A stretch of DNA of 64,000 bases from Magnolia sinica (lineage: Eukaryota; Streptophyta; Magnoliopsida; Magnoliales; Magnoliaceae), in contig NC_080583.1 of assembly GCF_029962835.1 (NCBI RefSeq), positions 54,291,658-54,355,657 of the forward strand. Direction: 5' to 3'. The notes below the pieces were generated by a model that was not told the origin of the DNA, made no database searches, and saw only the letters and a program-made list of their open reading frames with translations. A program made the translations under genes and the position numbers. The stretch's first letter is position 1. Every line of letters begins with the position of its first letter. Positions 36,797 to 48,967 of the stretch are shown piece by piece.

Positions 36797-37680
36797 GCCT
36801 AAAGGTTATCCTTGAATAAGTGGGCACAGAGCACATCATTGCTTTAAGCTATCCACTTTCACTTTTCATTTTTACTATAAATGGTAAGTTTTAGATCACA
36901 TATAACTTTTAATCCTTCTGAGTTGTAGGAGTCGTGCCAACATGAAAAGGGCTCCGAAAAATTAGGAGAATAATGTGGTTAGGCCAAACTGGGCTGTTAC
37001 TACTTTTGGCAGAAAACCATGAAGTCTAGTAGGAATGGATACCGTCTGTAAATAGTAAGTTTTACTTTTTATAGTAAGTCACATATTTTAGGGAGTTTGA
37101 GTTGGAGTTTTGAGTTTAAAAGTCCATCCTAGGTTTGAACATATTTTTTAAAGGATTGTAATTTTATTTTTATTTTTTTTACTAATTCTGATTCTGAAAT
37201 TGTGATTGTGATTCTGATTGTGAATACTGGATTTGACAAAAATGATGCCATTACTTCCTAATATCATCTATACTGATTGAGGGGTTTGTATATAGGTTTC
37301 AGAACTTGAAAGTGATCTTGTGTCAAAGTCTATAGAAGTTACATCTGTAGTTTCAGGGAAAGAAGAAGCTATATCTTTTACATTTGCTGAAATTGACCGT
37401 TTGAAGGAAGAAAATTCTGTAAAAACGTGAGCATTATTGCATTATATGGAGGGTGTTTACTGTGTTGGAGTGTATTTATTTCTTGCACATGAGGGCATGC
37501 CTTAGTTGTAATTCTTATGATAGGTTGAGCAAAGTGAAGTATTGTTTATTTAGAAATGTGAATGTGGGATGCATTGTATGATTTGATTGCTATTTGTAAT
37601 AAATGCATCATTTTTTTCTTGATTGCATTTTATGTACTATTCTTATTAGCATTAAGCTTAGATGAGTTATCAATCACAGC
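36797..37680. other. CACTA right body, no recognised gene
   Basis: Exon-like stretches occur at about 36930-37060 and 37297-37428 ('VSELESDLVSKSIEVTSVV' on the plus strand, then a GTGAGC donor-like site). They might be remains of a CACTA accessory or transposase gene, or further captured exons, but no family could be named. Confidence 0.35.
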
Positions 37681-38223
37681 AGGTTCTTGCAATAGAAACC
37701 GACACCATTATTACAATTTTTTAAAAAATAGCTATGAATTCTAGCCATAGCTATTGTTCTAAAAACTGTAGTTATTGCTAACTACAGCATGTTGCTATGA
37801 ATTTCATTCCACTTTTAGCTACTGATATTATCCGTAGCAGTAGGTACATTTCGCTACAGAAATTATAGCTACTTCTTTTTCTTTTTTTTTCGTAGCTAGT
37901 GATATCTATTGCTACGGATCTAATCTGTAACCGTAGGTATATTTCACTACAAAAAGTATAGCTACGGCCTTTATCTGTAGCTACTGATATCTATTGCTAC
38001 GGATTTAATCTGTAGGTGTAGCTACATTTCGTTACAGAAATTTTAGCTACGGCTTTTGTTTGTAGCTACTGATACCTACGCCTACAGATATAATCTGTAG
38101 TAATAGGTTTTTGACCTTTAGCTACACTACCAATAGTGACGGACGTTCTATGGACTAAATCCGTAGCGAAAGGTCTTTAGCTACGGTTTTTGGCCGTAGC
38201 CTTTGCCCATTTTTCTTGTAGTG
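37681..38223. repeat. CACTA right subterminal repeats and terminal inverted repeat
   Basis: A dense array of short repeats in both orientations around GTAGCTAC, CCGTAGC and TAATCTGTAG, ending in the terminal repeat GCCTTTGCCCATTTTTCTTG plus TAGTG. Such subterminal arrays are transposase-binding regions in En/Spm-type elements. The strong left/right asymmetry suggests rearrangement at the left side. Confidence 0.8.
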
Positions 38224-39263
38224 CTTTATTCATTTCTCAATCCGGATTTCTAAATCAAGATTAGGGTTAGAATTTCTTACCCAAATCGTAACTGAAAAAG
38301 ATCGGTTAGCTAAATGGAAAGGCGATTTAGTGCATGTAATTGTGGGAGAGAGACACTGCAACAATCTCCCAAACCTTCTCTTCTCTTCTCACTCTTTTCT
38401 CTTCTTCTCTCTCTTCTCTCTCCTAGGGTTTTGAGCAAATTCGTATGGAATAGAAATGAGGTGGTTTAAGGGCTTTATATAGGCCCAAAATTGATGTAAA
38501 TGGCCCCAGGGCCATGGTATACTTAAGTTATAACCAAAGGGTGCCTGTTTCTGATGAACGGGGCTCATTGGGAGGTCCATTACTCACCTACGCAACAGGG
38601 CAAGTTTCCTGATGATGGATCTATGCTAAGATGTGATTTCGATGCGATTGGATAAGCTGATCGGCCGTGGAGGACCCGTGTTAGATCAACGGTCATGCTT
38701 ACTCAATCGGGGCCACAAGTATACAGATTCGTGCAACGAAATTTCCCTTATCCATGAGTGAAGTTTGGTAAAAAACTGATAGTTTGAAATCCTCAATTTT
38801 ACGTGTAAGCGAATGACCCAATTCACTCAACTTTCAGTACATTTTCTAAAGATATTCGCGTTTCTCACACACTTCGTTCAGGGCTCAAGTTGTGCGTTTC
38901 TAAACCCAGTCTGGGCTCGATTCCATGATGGTTGTCAAGCCCAGTAGGACGGATATAATCCTATAGTTTCATGGTTGTCGAACTTTTGACGTGCGGTCCA
39001 GGTCCGATACGGAGTTTTACTGTGCTCCCGAGAGTAATAGGCTCATGGGATTTTTCATAGGTTTTCAAGTAGTGTTAAGTTAGCGATTTTGATGATTTCG
39101 AGTCTTGCCATTTGTGTAAATGGTAGTTCGAGTTAAATTCATTAATTAATTCAGTTTAGTACTTAATTAATTTTCACCTAAATTTCTACAGAATACGATC
39201 CTTAGGGATTTCTACCTTAGGCGATAGTCAGGTGCTTGCACTGATTTTTTCCGAGATGTTACA
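38224..39263 (-). repeat. T 3' LTR, proximal part
   Basis: Continues the LTR cut at 18593. It aligns with about 46413-47449 of the 5' LTR and ends, in minus-strand sense its start, with TGTAACATCTCGG next to the polypurine tract TTTAAGTGGGATAGAT of element T. Confidence 0.9.
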
Positions 39264-42200
39264 ATCTATCCCACTTAAAGAAAAATTTTGTCCTCGAAAT
39301 TAGTACCTTTTCATACTCCTCGAGGATCAGATGGTAGTTCTTACGGACTTCAACTTTCGTTTCCCAATTAGACTCTTCCTCAGTGTGGTGTGTCCACAAT
39401 ACCTCTACAAGTGGGATTACCTTGTTGCGTAGCACTTGTTCCTTCCTATCAAGAACACATGTTGGTCGCAGTACATAGGTAGCATCTTCACTTAACTGTA
39501 CTTGCTCCTATTTGATAATGTGGGTAGGGTCAGGAACATATTTCTTCAACATCGATACGTGAAATATGTTGTGCATGCCTGCGAGTGGTGTGGGCAAAGC
39601 AAGGTAGTACGCTACCACACCCACTCGGTCTAGTATCTAGAATGGACCAATAAATCACGACGTAAGTTTTCCTTTATTGCCAAAAAGAAGGACTCCCTTT
39701 ATTGGGGAAACCTTAAGGAATACATCGTCCCCAACTTCAAATTCTAGCTATCGCCGTCTTGTATTGGCGTAACTCTTCTGTCTACTTTGGGCTGCAAGAA
39801 GTTGATGCCTGATGATATCAATCTTCTTTAAGGTCGCCTGTACCAAATCTGCGCCAACCAAACTCTTCTCGCCAACTTCTGCCCAACAATGCGGTGGTCG
39901 ACATGGGCGCCCATACAAGGCTTCGTAAGGAGTCATGCCGATGATTGCCTGGAAGCTGTTATTATACACAAACTCGACATAGGGGAGACAGTAATCCCAA
40001 CTGTCCTTGAAATCAAGCATGCACGCTCACAACATGTCTTTAAGTATTTGATTTACCCGTTCCGTCTGCCCATCAGTCTGTGGGTGGAACGCGGTACTGA
40101 ACTTCAGTTTCACTCCCATTGCTTCTTGGATTCGAGTCCAGAAGATAGATGTGAATTGTGTGTCTCGGTTCGACACAATCTCCATAGGAATTCCATGTAA
40201 TCGCACCATCTCTTTAATGTACAGCTTGGCCAGGTCATCAACCGAATTAGAAACTTTAATCAAGAGGAAATAGGCCAATTTCGTTAATCAGTCCATAATC
40301 ACCTAAATGGAGTCATGCCCCTTTCTGGTCTTAAGTAACCTGAAAATGAAATTCATGGATATGAAATCCCATTTCCATTTAGCTATGGGCATAGGCTGAA
40401 GTAAACTAGGGGGTCGGCAATGTTCCACCTTAACTTGCTGGCATGTGAGACAACAGGATACATAATCTGCTATTTGGGCCTTCATGTTGTCCCACTAGTA
40501 CGAACACTTCATGTCTCGATACATCTTCGTACTGCTCGAATGTATCAACATCTTGGAATTGTGAGCGACTTCTAAGACTTCCTTTCTCAAGTCATGGAGA
40601 TTGGGAACGCATAGGCGGCTACGGTAACGTAAACCTCCGTCCGAGCCAACTCTCCATTCGGAGTCTTCACTATCACTTACTCGCTCTCTCATCTTCACTA
40701 ATAGTTCATCTTCTTTCTATGCCATAATGATTCAGTCATCAATAAGAGGCTATACGTGGATGTGCGAATGGCTCCTCTACTGTAAGCTTCTGTTCGAAGT
40801 CTCGCATAAACTCCCCCATATTCTACTCTTCTATTATCAAAAGAGCTACAAATTCTATTATTTTCTTGTGGCTCAATGCATCGGCCATAAGGTTTGCCTT
40901 GCCAGGATGGTGGGAGACCTCAAATGTGAAGTCTTTCATGGTCTTCATCCAACGTCATTGCCTCATATTCAGGTCTCTCTGTGTAAAAATGTACTTGAGA
41001 CTCTTGTGATCACAAAAGAGCTCGAACTCCTCTCCATAGAGGTAATGTCTCCAGAGCTTTAATGCGAAGATGACTGCCACCGATTCCAGGTCGTGCGTGG
41101 GGTAGTTTTCTTCATATTTTCTCAACTATGGCGAGGCATAGGCGATCACCCTATTCTTCTGCATAAGTACACATCCCAAACCAACATGAGAGGCGTTCGT
41201 GTATATAGTATATTTCACCCCTTACTCTGGCAATACGAGCACAGGCGCAGATGTCAACTTGTCCTTTAATTCCTGAAAGGCTGCTTCTGCTTTCTCATTC
41301 TAAACAAACTTAAGATCTTTTTGAGTGAGTTAAGATAATGGTCAGGCTATCTTGGAAAAATCTTTAATGAATCGATGATAATAGCTGGCAAGTCTAAGGA
41401 AACTCCTCACTTTTGTAACTGAGCCGAGCTGCTCCCAGTCGTATACTGTGGTTACTTTGACAAGGTCCACAACAATTCCTTCCTTGGAAACCACATGTCT
41501 CAGAAACTTGACTTCTTTCTTCCATAAGTTACATTTTCGGTATTGAGCAAATAACTGATTCTGCCTGAGAGTATCAAGAACTGCTCGCAGGTATTCTTCA
41601 TGATCCTTCCAACTCTTGGAGTATATCAAAATATCATCTATAAACATGATGACGAATCTATATAAATACGGCCGAAACACCTAGTTCATGAGATCCATGA
41701 ATATGGCTAGTGCATTTGTAAGTCCAAATGGCATCACAAGGAATTCGTAGTGCCCAAAACTGGTTCTGAAAGCTGTTTTCTGCATGTCTTCATTCTTGAC
41801 GCGCAACTGATGATACTCGGACTGTAGGTCAATCTTAGAGAAATACTATGCTCCCTTCAACTGATCAAACAAGTCATCTATCCTGGGTAGAGGATACTTG
41901 TTCTTCACTGCCACTGTTACATGGTTCACTGTTACATGGTTATAATCATAACGATCCATCCTTCTTCTTCACGAACAATATAGGAGCTCCTCAAGGAGAT
42001 ACGTTAGGCCGTAGAAAACTTGCATCCAATAGATCATCTATCTACTTCCTCAATTCCTCCATTTCACACAGAGGCATGCGGTATGTTGGTAAAGAAATAG
42101 GCGTTACATTTGGCACAAGGTTGATAGTGAAGTCGATCTTGCGCTGAGGATGTAGTCCAAGGATCATTCTGAACACGTCCATGAAATCTCAAACTACTAG

Positions 42201-42700
42201 GGTGTCCCCAAGGGTTGGACTATTATAATTCTCTAGTAGGGAAGTATAACAGCTAATGTGATAGGGCCAACTGACCTGAATAGGAAAAGTGAAGGTCGTG
42301 CCCTCGGGTCTATGGGCTGTCACCAATCTAGTATCACAGTCAATCTCTACCTTCATTTTGGTGAGCCAATCCATACCGAGGATGACATCATAATGATATA
42401 GGGTGGTGACAATTAGGTCAATACACACCACCCTGCTCCCTAAATATATCAAACAACCCTTACACAGCTTAGTGGCATCCGTGAAAGTTTCTGCCGTCGC
42501 AATGACTCTCACCCCAACCATAGGGGTAGTGTTCAATCCTAAACGCTTGACTGTAGAGTATGATATCATCGAAATAGTGGACCCGGTGTCCACCAACAGA
42601 AACACAGGTGTACCTTGAATGTGAGTAGTGACTTCAAAGGCTAATGGTACTGCAGTTGTTGACTCAGATACTTCAGCTGCAAGTACATGTACATGAGCTT
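39264..42700 (-). mobile_element. T pol region: protease, RT, RNase H, integrase and chromodomain-like end (fossil)
   Basis: On the minus strand, in order: protease at about 42600-42190 ('LLVDTGSTISMIS', 'DVILGMDWL'); RT at about 42150-41340 with 'VIMFIDDILIYSKSWKDHEEYL' as its catalytic-box region; RNase H at about 41300-40900; integrase at about 40700-39750, with a zinc-binding start, 'IVSNRDTQFTS', 'AFHPQTDGQTERVNQ' and 'GMTPYEALYGRPCRPP'; the GPY/F-type segment at about 39740-39600; and at about 39510-39300 a chromodomain-like tail with 'VLDRKEQVLRNKVIPLVEVLW'. That tail is typical of the Tekay (Del) clade of chromoviruses. The domains are scattered over frames with many breaks. Confidence 0.88.
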
Positions 42701-44293
42701 GTTGTGGACAATTTTCTTAAGCTGCCATAGGTTGTTGAGGTGTCCTATTTCAAGGTACAGGCAGCTGGTTAAATGGCTATGCTGGTGGTACAGATCATAG
42801 AGGTGGAGCTGCTATAACATGCGGTGGCTGGCAGTTGATCTTCTGAGGTGGCATGAAACCGTTGTCCTTCATCTTGGTAAAATAGAAGGGGTCAGTGTGT
42901 CCCCCTTTGTTACAATAAGTACACCAATGGCCAGTTACTGCTGCTGGGCTGGCGAAGCCATGACCTTGGGAGGCGAGTCCATATAGAGAAAGAGAGTGAG
43001 AAGGAGAGGAAGGTTCTAATCCTAACATATATAGCCTACTATTAATATAAATCTTAGCTTCCACTCACCTGTTGAGACTTGTTGAAGGGAGGAGTGTCCT
43101 TCTAGGTAGATGAATTTAGTTAGTTCTTAAATAAATGTTTACAAGATAATGGTGAGTCATGATTGAGTTAGCTGTAGTAATAGACTACTGGGTTCCGGAT
43201 CTGTGGTGATATTTCAAAACTCTAGCAAATGTCCAGTTAGAACTAGATTAGATTCAACCCATTAAGAGATTGAGTGAGTCGACTTGGGACTGAGTTGAGA
43301 AGGATTTGAAACTAGGGGGTAGGTGTTGATTTTATACCTGAGTGCTGATTGCTCTTAGCTGATGGAGGAGTTAGGATGAGGTGAAATTAACTCTCCGTGT
43401 AGACAGATAGATGTACTCCTAACATTGTAGAGATATGGAAACGGACTACTGGGGTAGACAGAGCTCTCTAAACCTTCCTCTCCTTCTCACTCTCTTTCTC
43501 AGATACGGAACCAGTCACGACTTGCTTTACAAGGTGGCTAAAACGAGTTCATGACCCTGTTCAGGTTTTGTGCTCAAATGAGTGGGAAATAAGGAATATG
43601 CAGAGTTGTAAGAGGTAGTTTTAGGGTAATGGTGGTGGATGGGTGTAAGATGTGGGAGAAATGAGAGGTTTGAATGAATGGAGGAGATTTGAGAGGGAAA
43701 AGAAGTTTTGGAGGGTTTAGAGGTATTTGGGGGGTTGAAAATATGAAATGAGGCTGAAATGGGGTAAAATAAGGGGACCACACTTGGGATAGGCCCCACA
43801 TGGCCGACCGACCAGTGGTGCACCACCGCCCCACCCTGCTGTGGAGGCGGGCGGTGCCGTCGAGCCCCTCTGGGATGTTCAGCGGTGGCTCCGCCCCCCT
43901 CCTAGGGTGCCAAATACATGTGGGGGACCCCCTGGGTCCCACCAGTTTTTGATATTCGGGCCCCTGGGCCCGCATGGTCTATTTTTGTCATTCTATACGC
44001 GCGTATTTACGCCTTTTGGCTTATTTCAAATTTGGGATTTGTCGACTAATGGTTCAAACTCATCGATTGGCGGCTTAAAAGGTGACTTGGGTCAATGCAC
44101 ATGATCTCAGTCCCTCAGGTATGTGTTATGGACTAAACTACAACGTTTGGTCTCGTCCATTGGCAAAATCTTGGGTTCCTAATGTGGCTTCTAGATTTCA
44201 TCACCCCCTTCGTAAGTCAGAGTGTGTTTAGAGTGCGTCGTGTTACCTATCACCCCGGTCTAGTTTAACCCAAATCATGATTTGATACTAACT
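42701..44293 (-). other. T gag/leader area, mostly unreadable, with primer site
   Basis: At about 43064-42795 the minus strand shows a knuckle-like 'CTYCNKGGHTDPFYF', the only hint of gag. Farther upstream (43500-44270) there is no gag homology, only GC-rich leader-like sequence. The primer site directly after the LTR (44291-44279, minus) reads TTAGTATCAAATC, a worn version of TTGGTATCAGAGC, complementary to initiator tRNA-Met. The piece 42986-43500 is bounded by a perfect inverted repeat (separate entry). Confidence 0.55.
42986..43500. repeat. Segment bounded by a perfect 30-bp inverted repeat
   Basis: Left arm 42986-43015 (GAGAAAGAGAGTGAGAAGGA and 10 more bases) is exactly complementary to the right arm 43471-43500. 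The 455 bp between are AT-rich with no coding. No clear target duplication is visible (ATATA left, AGATA right), so this may be a small MITE-like insertion or an inverted duplication inside the worn gag area of T. Confidence 0.6.
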
Positions 44294-47200
44294 TGTAATG
44301 CCCTAAATTTTGAGGGTCGAGCAAAGTTCTACTCCGAGATTCAACACATCACTTACGCAACACAGATAATGATGTTTAGATCTCATCCATATTAATGCAT
44401 TAAACATGAGTGGTGTTATACTAAAGCAACATATCAGACTCCAGAGATAAGCATACGAAAGTCTGAAGGTTATGTATTAAAATAAGTAAGCAATTCACAA
44501 CTTCCAGAGTATGATGGTGTAACAAGGTTTAATATATATAAAATTTGTTTCAAAATAGGCAAAATGGAAAAATGTAAGATGTCCAACTAAACAAGTATCC
44601 CAGCATCCCAACATCCTGACGACTTAGCTCAAGGTCTATGTAGACCCGCTAGAAAGCTGACAGTAGGAGAACTCCTCCTCATCGTCCATGAAATCCTGCT
44701 CTATTGCGTAAACCTCATCATCAGCTGCATCTAAACCAGTGTCTGGTTGGTGTTTTAAAACACCGTCCTAGAGTGGGAGTGAGTGACAACTCAGCGGTAC
44801 TATAAGGCAAAGGTTAACATGTTATCAATTCAATCAAGCAGTAATGATAAAGCATCATAACAATCACTTCCTAGCTACTCTTATTAATGCGGGAATGGAG
44901 TGCAAATAATGATGCGTGCCCTCACATCAAAATCTACCTCAACAAACGATGCTGACACCTTATCGCATATGACAACACTACCTCTTGTGCGACTTCCATG
45001 CCTTTAAAGCAGGTCCTGACTAATGCAGTACTATGCATGGTCATGTTAGCCTAGTAATTAATTAGATTTATTCATACAACAGATTTGAGAAGTTAGGGCA
45101 CCTCCATTTATATCATTGACCCGAATTGAAGGATCCATCTAGTTTCATCACTCCTAGTCAAGCACATACGATAGACAAGTTGTGGGGTCATCACTCCCAA
45201 TTAGAAGCAGTGGAAAGGCAAGTTTATAATTTGTGCTCGCGGACACTACGGGGTGGCTAATCACCTCGGCGTAGGCCAACAGATCAAACACGGTGTCCCA
45301 TACCTCCATGCTCAGCTCACGAGTCTGAGTTTGCTCACTAGTCACTACGGGGTGGCTGATCACCTCGACGTAGGCTGACAACTCGAACACGGTGTCCCAT
45401 ACCACCATGCTTGGCTCATGAGTCTTAGTGGATCATAGTACCATAGTTAAGGTGGGCCTTTACATCGGAGGGGCATACCTTAGATTTAGGCAGTGGTGTC
45501 CATACATGGTAAACATGCATTAGTCTAATCGATTTATTAGACAAGTTCGATTGGTACAAGCACATGCTGACTTAATGGACATGGAGTGCATAAGCACCCC
45601 TCATGGCCTAACCACTGTCGGTAATTGTTGTGCGACCCAGATTCGTCGAATATATCTGTGGTGACGGAATTAATTCGAGCACCTGAATGGGGACTATTAC
45701 CGATTGCCTGGACTACGACGTAGCCCCAATCCTACTCAGATGTAACAAGTAAACACATGTGACAATAATTCCAGTATTTGACAATCAGTCTAAACAAATC
45801 TCTCATTTGAGCATTTCATCAAACACATTGAACATGTCACCAACACTTGCATTTTATCCATATATTGCATTGTGGCAAATATGATTACATGGAAGAAACT
45901 ATACATATGATTAAGGTAATTGAGAATCCTATCTTAATACACTGAATGAATACACTTCAACAACATTTTCTCATTCAGACATTTTATCAAACACCTAAGT
46001 TACACTTCACTAAATACATAGACTAGATTAGTTACGACATATATTATGGTAATTCCTTATACATGGAGATCATCATGCATACGACAAACATGAATCCTAG
46101 ATTAACAGTCATGGCAAGTACAAATCACAATTGCATGTTCATTCAAACATTTCAACAAACACTTGGAATGCATCTTGTAGTCAACATAAATCAGACATGT
46201 ATAATATATCAAAAACGTCGTTTCTATCACAATATTGCAGCAATCAAGTCAGACATAAATCATTAGCTGAAATTGAAAGCATTGAAAACCATAACCTAAA
46301 CGTTTATAGTCCACACCTTCCATCGGATTTCTCGATTCGGACTCGGTTCAAACACTATGTTCTCGAAAACAGAACAACGAGTACCTAAACCCTGAAATAG
46401 GTTAGCTAGTTTATCGATTTCTCAATATGGATTTCTAAATCAAGATTAGGGTTAGGATTTCTTACCCAAATCGTAATAGAAATAGATCAGTTAGCTAAAT
46501 GGAAAGGCGATTCAGTGCGTGTAGTTGTGGGAGAGAGACATTGTAACAATCTCCCAAACCTTCTCTTCTCTCCTCACTCTTTTCTCTTCTTTTCTCTCTT
46601 TTCTCTCCTAAGGTTTGGAGAAAATTCGTATGGAATAGAAATGGGGTGGTTTAAGGGATTTATATAGACCTAAAACTGATGTAAATGGCCCTGAGGCCAT
46701 AGTATACTTAATTTATAACCAAAGGGTGCTTGTTTCTAACAAACGATGCTCATTGGGAGGTCCATTACTCACCTACGCCATAGGGCAAGTTCTCTGATGA
46801 TGGATCTATGCTAGGATGTGATTTTGGCGTGATTGGATAGGCTGATTGGCCGTGGAGGTCCCTTGTCAGATTAACGGTCATGCTTACTCGATTGGGGACA
46901 CAAGTATACAAATTCGTTCAGCAAAATTTCCCTTATCCATGGGTGAAGTTTAGTAAAAAATTGACGGTCTGAAATCCTCAATTTTACGTGTAAGCAAATG
47001 GCCCAATTCACTTAAGTTTCAGTACATTTTTTAAAGATATTCGCGTTTTCTCACACACTTTGTTCAGGGCTCAAGTTGTGTGTTTCTGGACACACTCTAG
47101 GCTCGATTCCCGCGATGGTTGTCAAGTCCAGTAGGACGGATATAACCCTATAGTTTCGTGGTCATCAGACTTTTGGCATGCGGTCCAAGTCTGAAACTGA

Positions 47201-47449
47201 GTTTCAATGTGTTCCCAAGAGCGATAGTCTCATGGGATTTTTCTTACATTTTTAAGTAGTGTTGAGTTAGCGATTTTGATGATTTTGGGTCTTACCATTT
47301 GTGTAAATACTGGGTCAAGCTAAATGCACTAATAAATTTATTTTAGTACTTAATTAATTGTCGCCTAAATTTCTACAGAATACGGTCCTTAGGGATTTCT
47401 GCCTGAGGCAGTACTCGGATGTTTGTACGGATTTTTTTAAGACGTTACA
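44294..47449 (-). repeat. T 5' LTR (3156 bp)
   Basis: Runs from TGTAATGCCCTAAATTTTGAGG at 44294 to AAGACGTTACA at 47449 (plus-strand reading). It aligns with both parts of the 3' LTR and shows the empty CACTA target at about 46412. It contains two copies of the 80-bp block shared with S and G (about 45230-45320 and 45335-45430). Confidence 0.92.
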
Positions 47450-48967
47450 CTACAACTCACTATTATTAATTACGTGATGGCCATCATTAATTACGTGATG
47501 AGGACTAGGTCTAAAATTTCATGGCTTTTATATTCATCCTTAAGCCTTAAACTTAAGATCAAAAACTTAAAATTTCTAGGTCTTAGAGAGACTTTCACTA
47601 GATGCTGGTAGATTTGATTAAAACTGATTTAGCCTTGTTTTTCCTTCACATAAAACTTGGATTAGATTATCTCCACCCTTGATTTTCTTCTATTCTTTTC
47701 AAATCATAGGATATGTACAGACAATTACAATATAATCATCCACTTTTGAAACAAATCAATACATAATGCCAAGGCATCGACTTTCACAAATTACAATGGA
47801 TCTTGGTATAAAGAAAGGTGCAAGTTGTCATCATCATCATCATTATCTAAGCCTTATACCAACTAATTGGGTTGATTACATGAATTATGTAATATCTTGG
47901 GCATTTAGGGTGAAGTGATCTGGAGCATGATGAGGGATGGAAGGCACACGAACTAATGAAGACCAACTCGATATAGAGTCTCGACCATGAACAATGTTAG
48001 GTCTTTCATAAGGGCCAATTGAGGGTGAACATCAAAATTGCTTGGATTGTCTACCATGTCTCGTGCTGAATCTTGGCAGAGTATAGAATTACAGTCAAGT
48101 CTTGTGGGAGCCTAAGTAAGTCCAATCACATAGAATATAATAGATACAACTATTAAGTAATTAGTTTATAAAAAATAGTGATCTTTTGTATAGGATATGC
48201 TAACTATTCAACATGTAGCATACATCTAATTATGCATTCATATAATTCAACAAATTAAACTCACAAACATAAGTAAAACATAAATAATAATCCAAAACAC
48301 AAACATTTATAGTGTTTTGGTTTCCCTACTCCACTCCTAGTAGACACACCTTCCTCGAGTGAACTGGTATTTCACTATCGTAGGAGTTTTCAATAGGTTC
48401 ACCCTTAACCTTTATAATAGTTTTCTCTTGGCTAACCACTAATCTACACATACACTCACGTGTTGGGGAACATATTTTCACCTGTGTTGGTGGCTCCTGT
48501 AAGAGACTTTAATTGGTTTTCTATCGGCTAACCAACAACTACTAGTTGTCCTAATCTAAGGCCCTACGTACACTTCCGCTAGAGGTTCCCTATCGAGAAT
48601 AACACGTATGCACATGTGTCTAGTGAATTCAATCCTAATCCAAATCCTTACATATACTCTCATTGGAGGCTAACACGTATGCACCCGTGTCTTGTGAATT
48701 CAGCCCTACCCAAGAGCCTAGATCTTATACAAGAACTTATTTAAGTTTGAGTCACAAAATCTACACTCTGTCCTACATAAGGAGAGAATGTGACTGTAAT
48801 CTATAAATGACAACCTTACTTGTCGAATTGAGCCCATTTGTAGCGCCTTGCTTGAGATGCTTCTTCGATGCTCTTCTGTGCTTGAATCAAGTTCTCAATT
48901 ACTCTCCTGATCGTTGATGTCGATGGTTCAACTCATACAATCAACTATCTTGCATATGATGCCCTTA
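47450..48967 (-). mobile_element. Worn Copia-like remnant, left part (LTR/leader, minus strand)
   Basis: Together with 52066-52919 this reads on the minus strand as a single LTR-like stretch once the solo LTR S is removed. Its inner boundary is uncertain (about 48080-48130), because no primer site could be confirmed. A Copia origin is inferred from the other end. No pol domain is seen. It also contains a short SINE-like motif (47829-47890). Fossil. Confidence 0.4.
47829..47890 (+). repeat. Possible SINE-derived motif
   Basis: TCATCATCATCATTATCTAAG followed by CCTTATACCAACTAATTGGGTTGATTACATGAATT resembles a phrase (…CCCAACTAATTGGGGTCGGCTACATGAATCC) that I recall as widespread in plant genomes and linked to SINE 3' domains. 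Only the motif is seen, without a tRNA-like head or a tail, so the call is tentative. Confidence 0.3.

Larger units (their letters stand above)
18594..38223. mobile_element. CACTA (En/Spm) transposon carrying host gene fragments
   Basis: Left end CACTACCAAAAAAAGGGG; right end, read inward on the minus strand, CACTACAAGAAAAATGGG. Over the first 24 bases 20 match. The flanking triplets GTT (18591-18593) and CTT (38224-38226) differ at one base, in line with the 3-bp duplication of CACTA elements. The sister LTR at about 46405-46415 shows the empty site GCTAGTTTATCG. Subterminal CCGTAGC-type repeats are dense at the right end. Without Athila B the element is about 10.4 kb. I found no TNP2-type transposase, so it is probably non-autonomous. 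Its body carries pieces of NPF, CCT2 and WAT1-type genes. Confidence 0.88.
16501..47449 (-). mobile_element. T: Tekay-like chromovirus (Ty3/gypsy), minus strand, broken and split by a CACTA transposon
   Basis: Parts on the minus strand: 5' LTR (47449 to 44294), tRNA-iMet-type primer site, a gag area that is mostly unreadable, protease, RT, RNase H, integrase with a chromodomain-like end, and 3' LTR (39263 to 38224 plus 18593 to 16501). With the CACTA removed the 3' LTR is about 3133 bp and the 5' LTR 3156 bp, which supports joining the two parts. Flanking pentamers CAACA (16496-16500) and CTACA (47450-47454) differ at one base, consistent with a decayed target duplication. It is a fossil with more than ten breaks. 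The LTRs differ by roughly a tenth by eye, making it the oldest layer of this nest. Confidence 0.88.

Noticed and set aside
43527-43975. Minus-strand frames upstream of the T gag remnant
   Set aside because: Pro/His-rich translations of leader-like DNA; no gag similarity.
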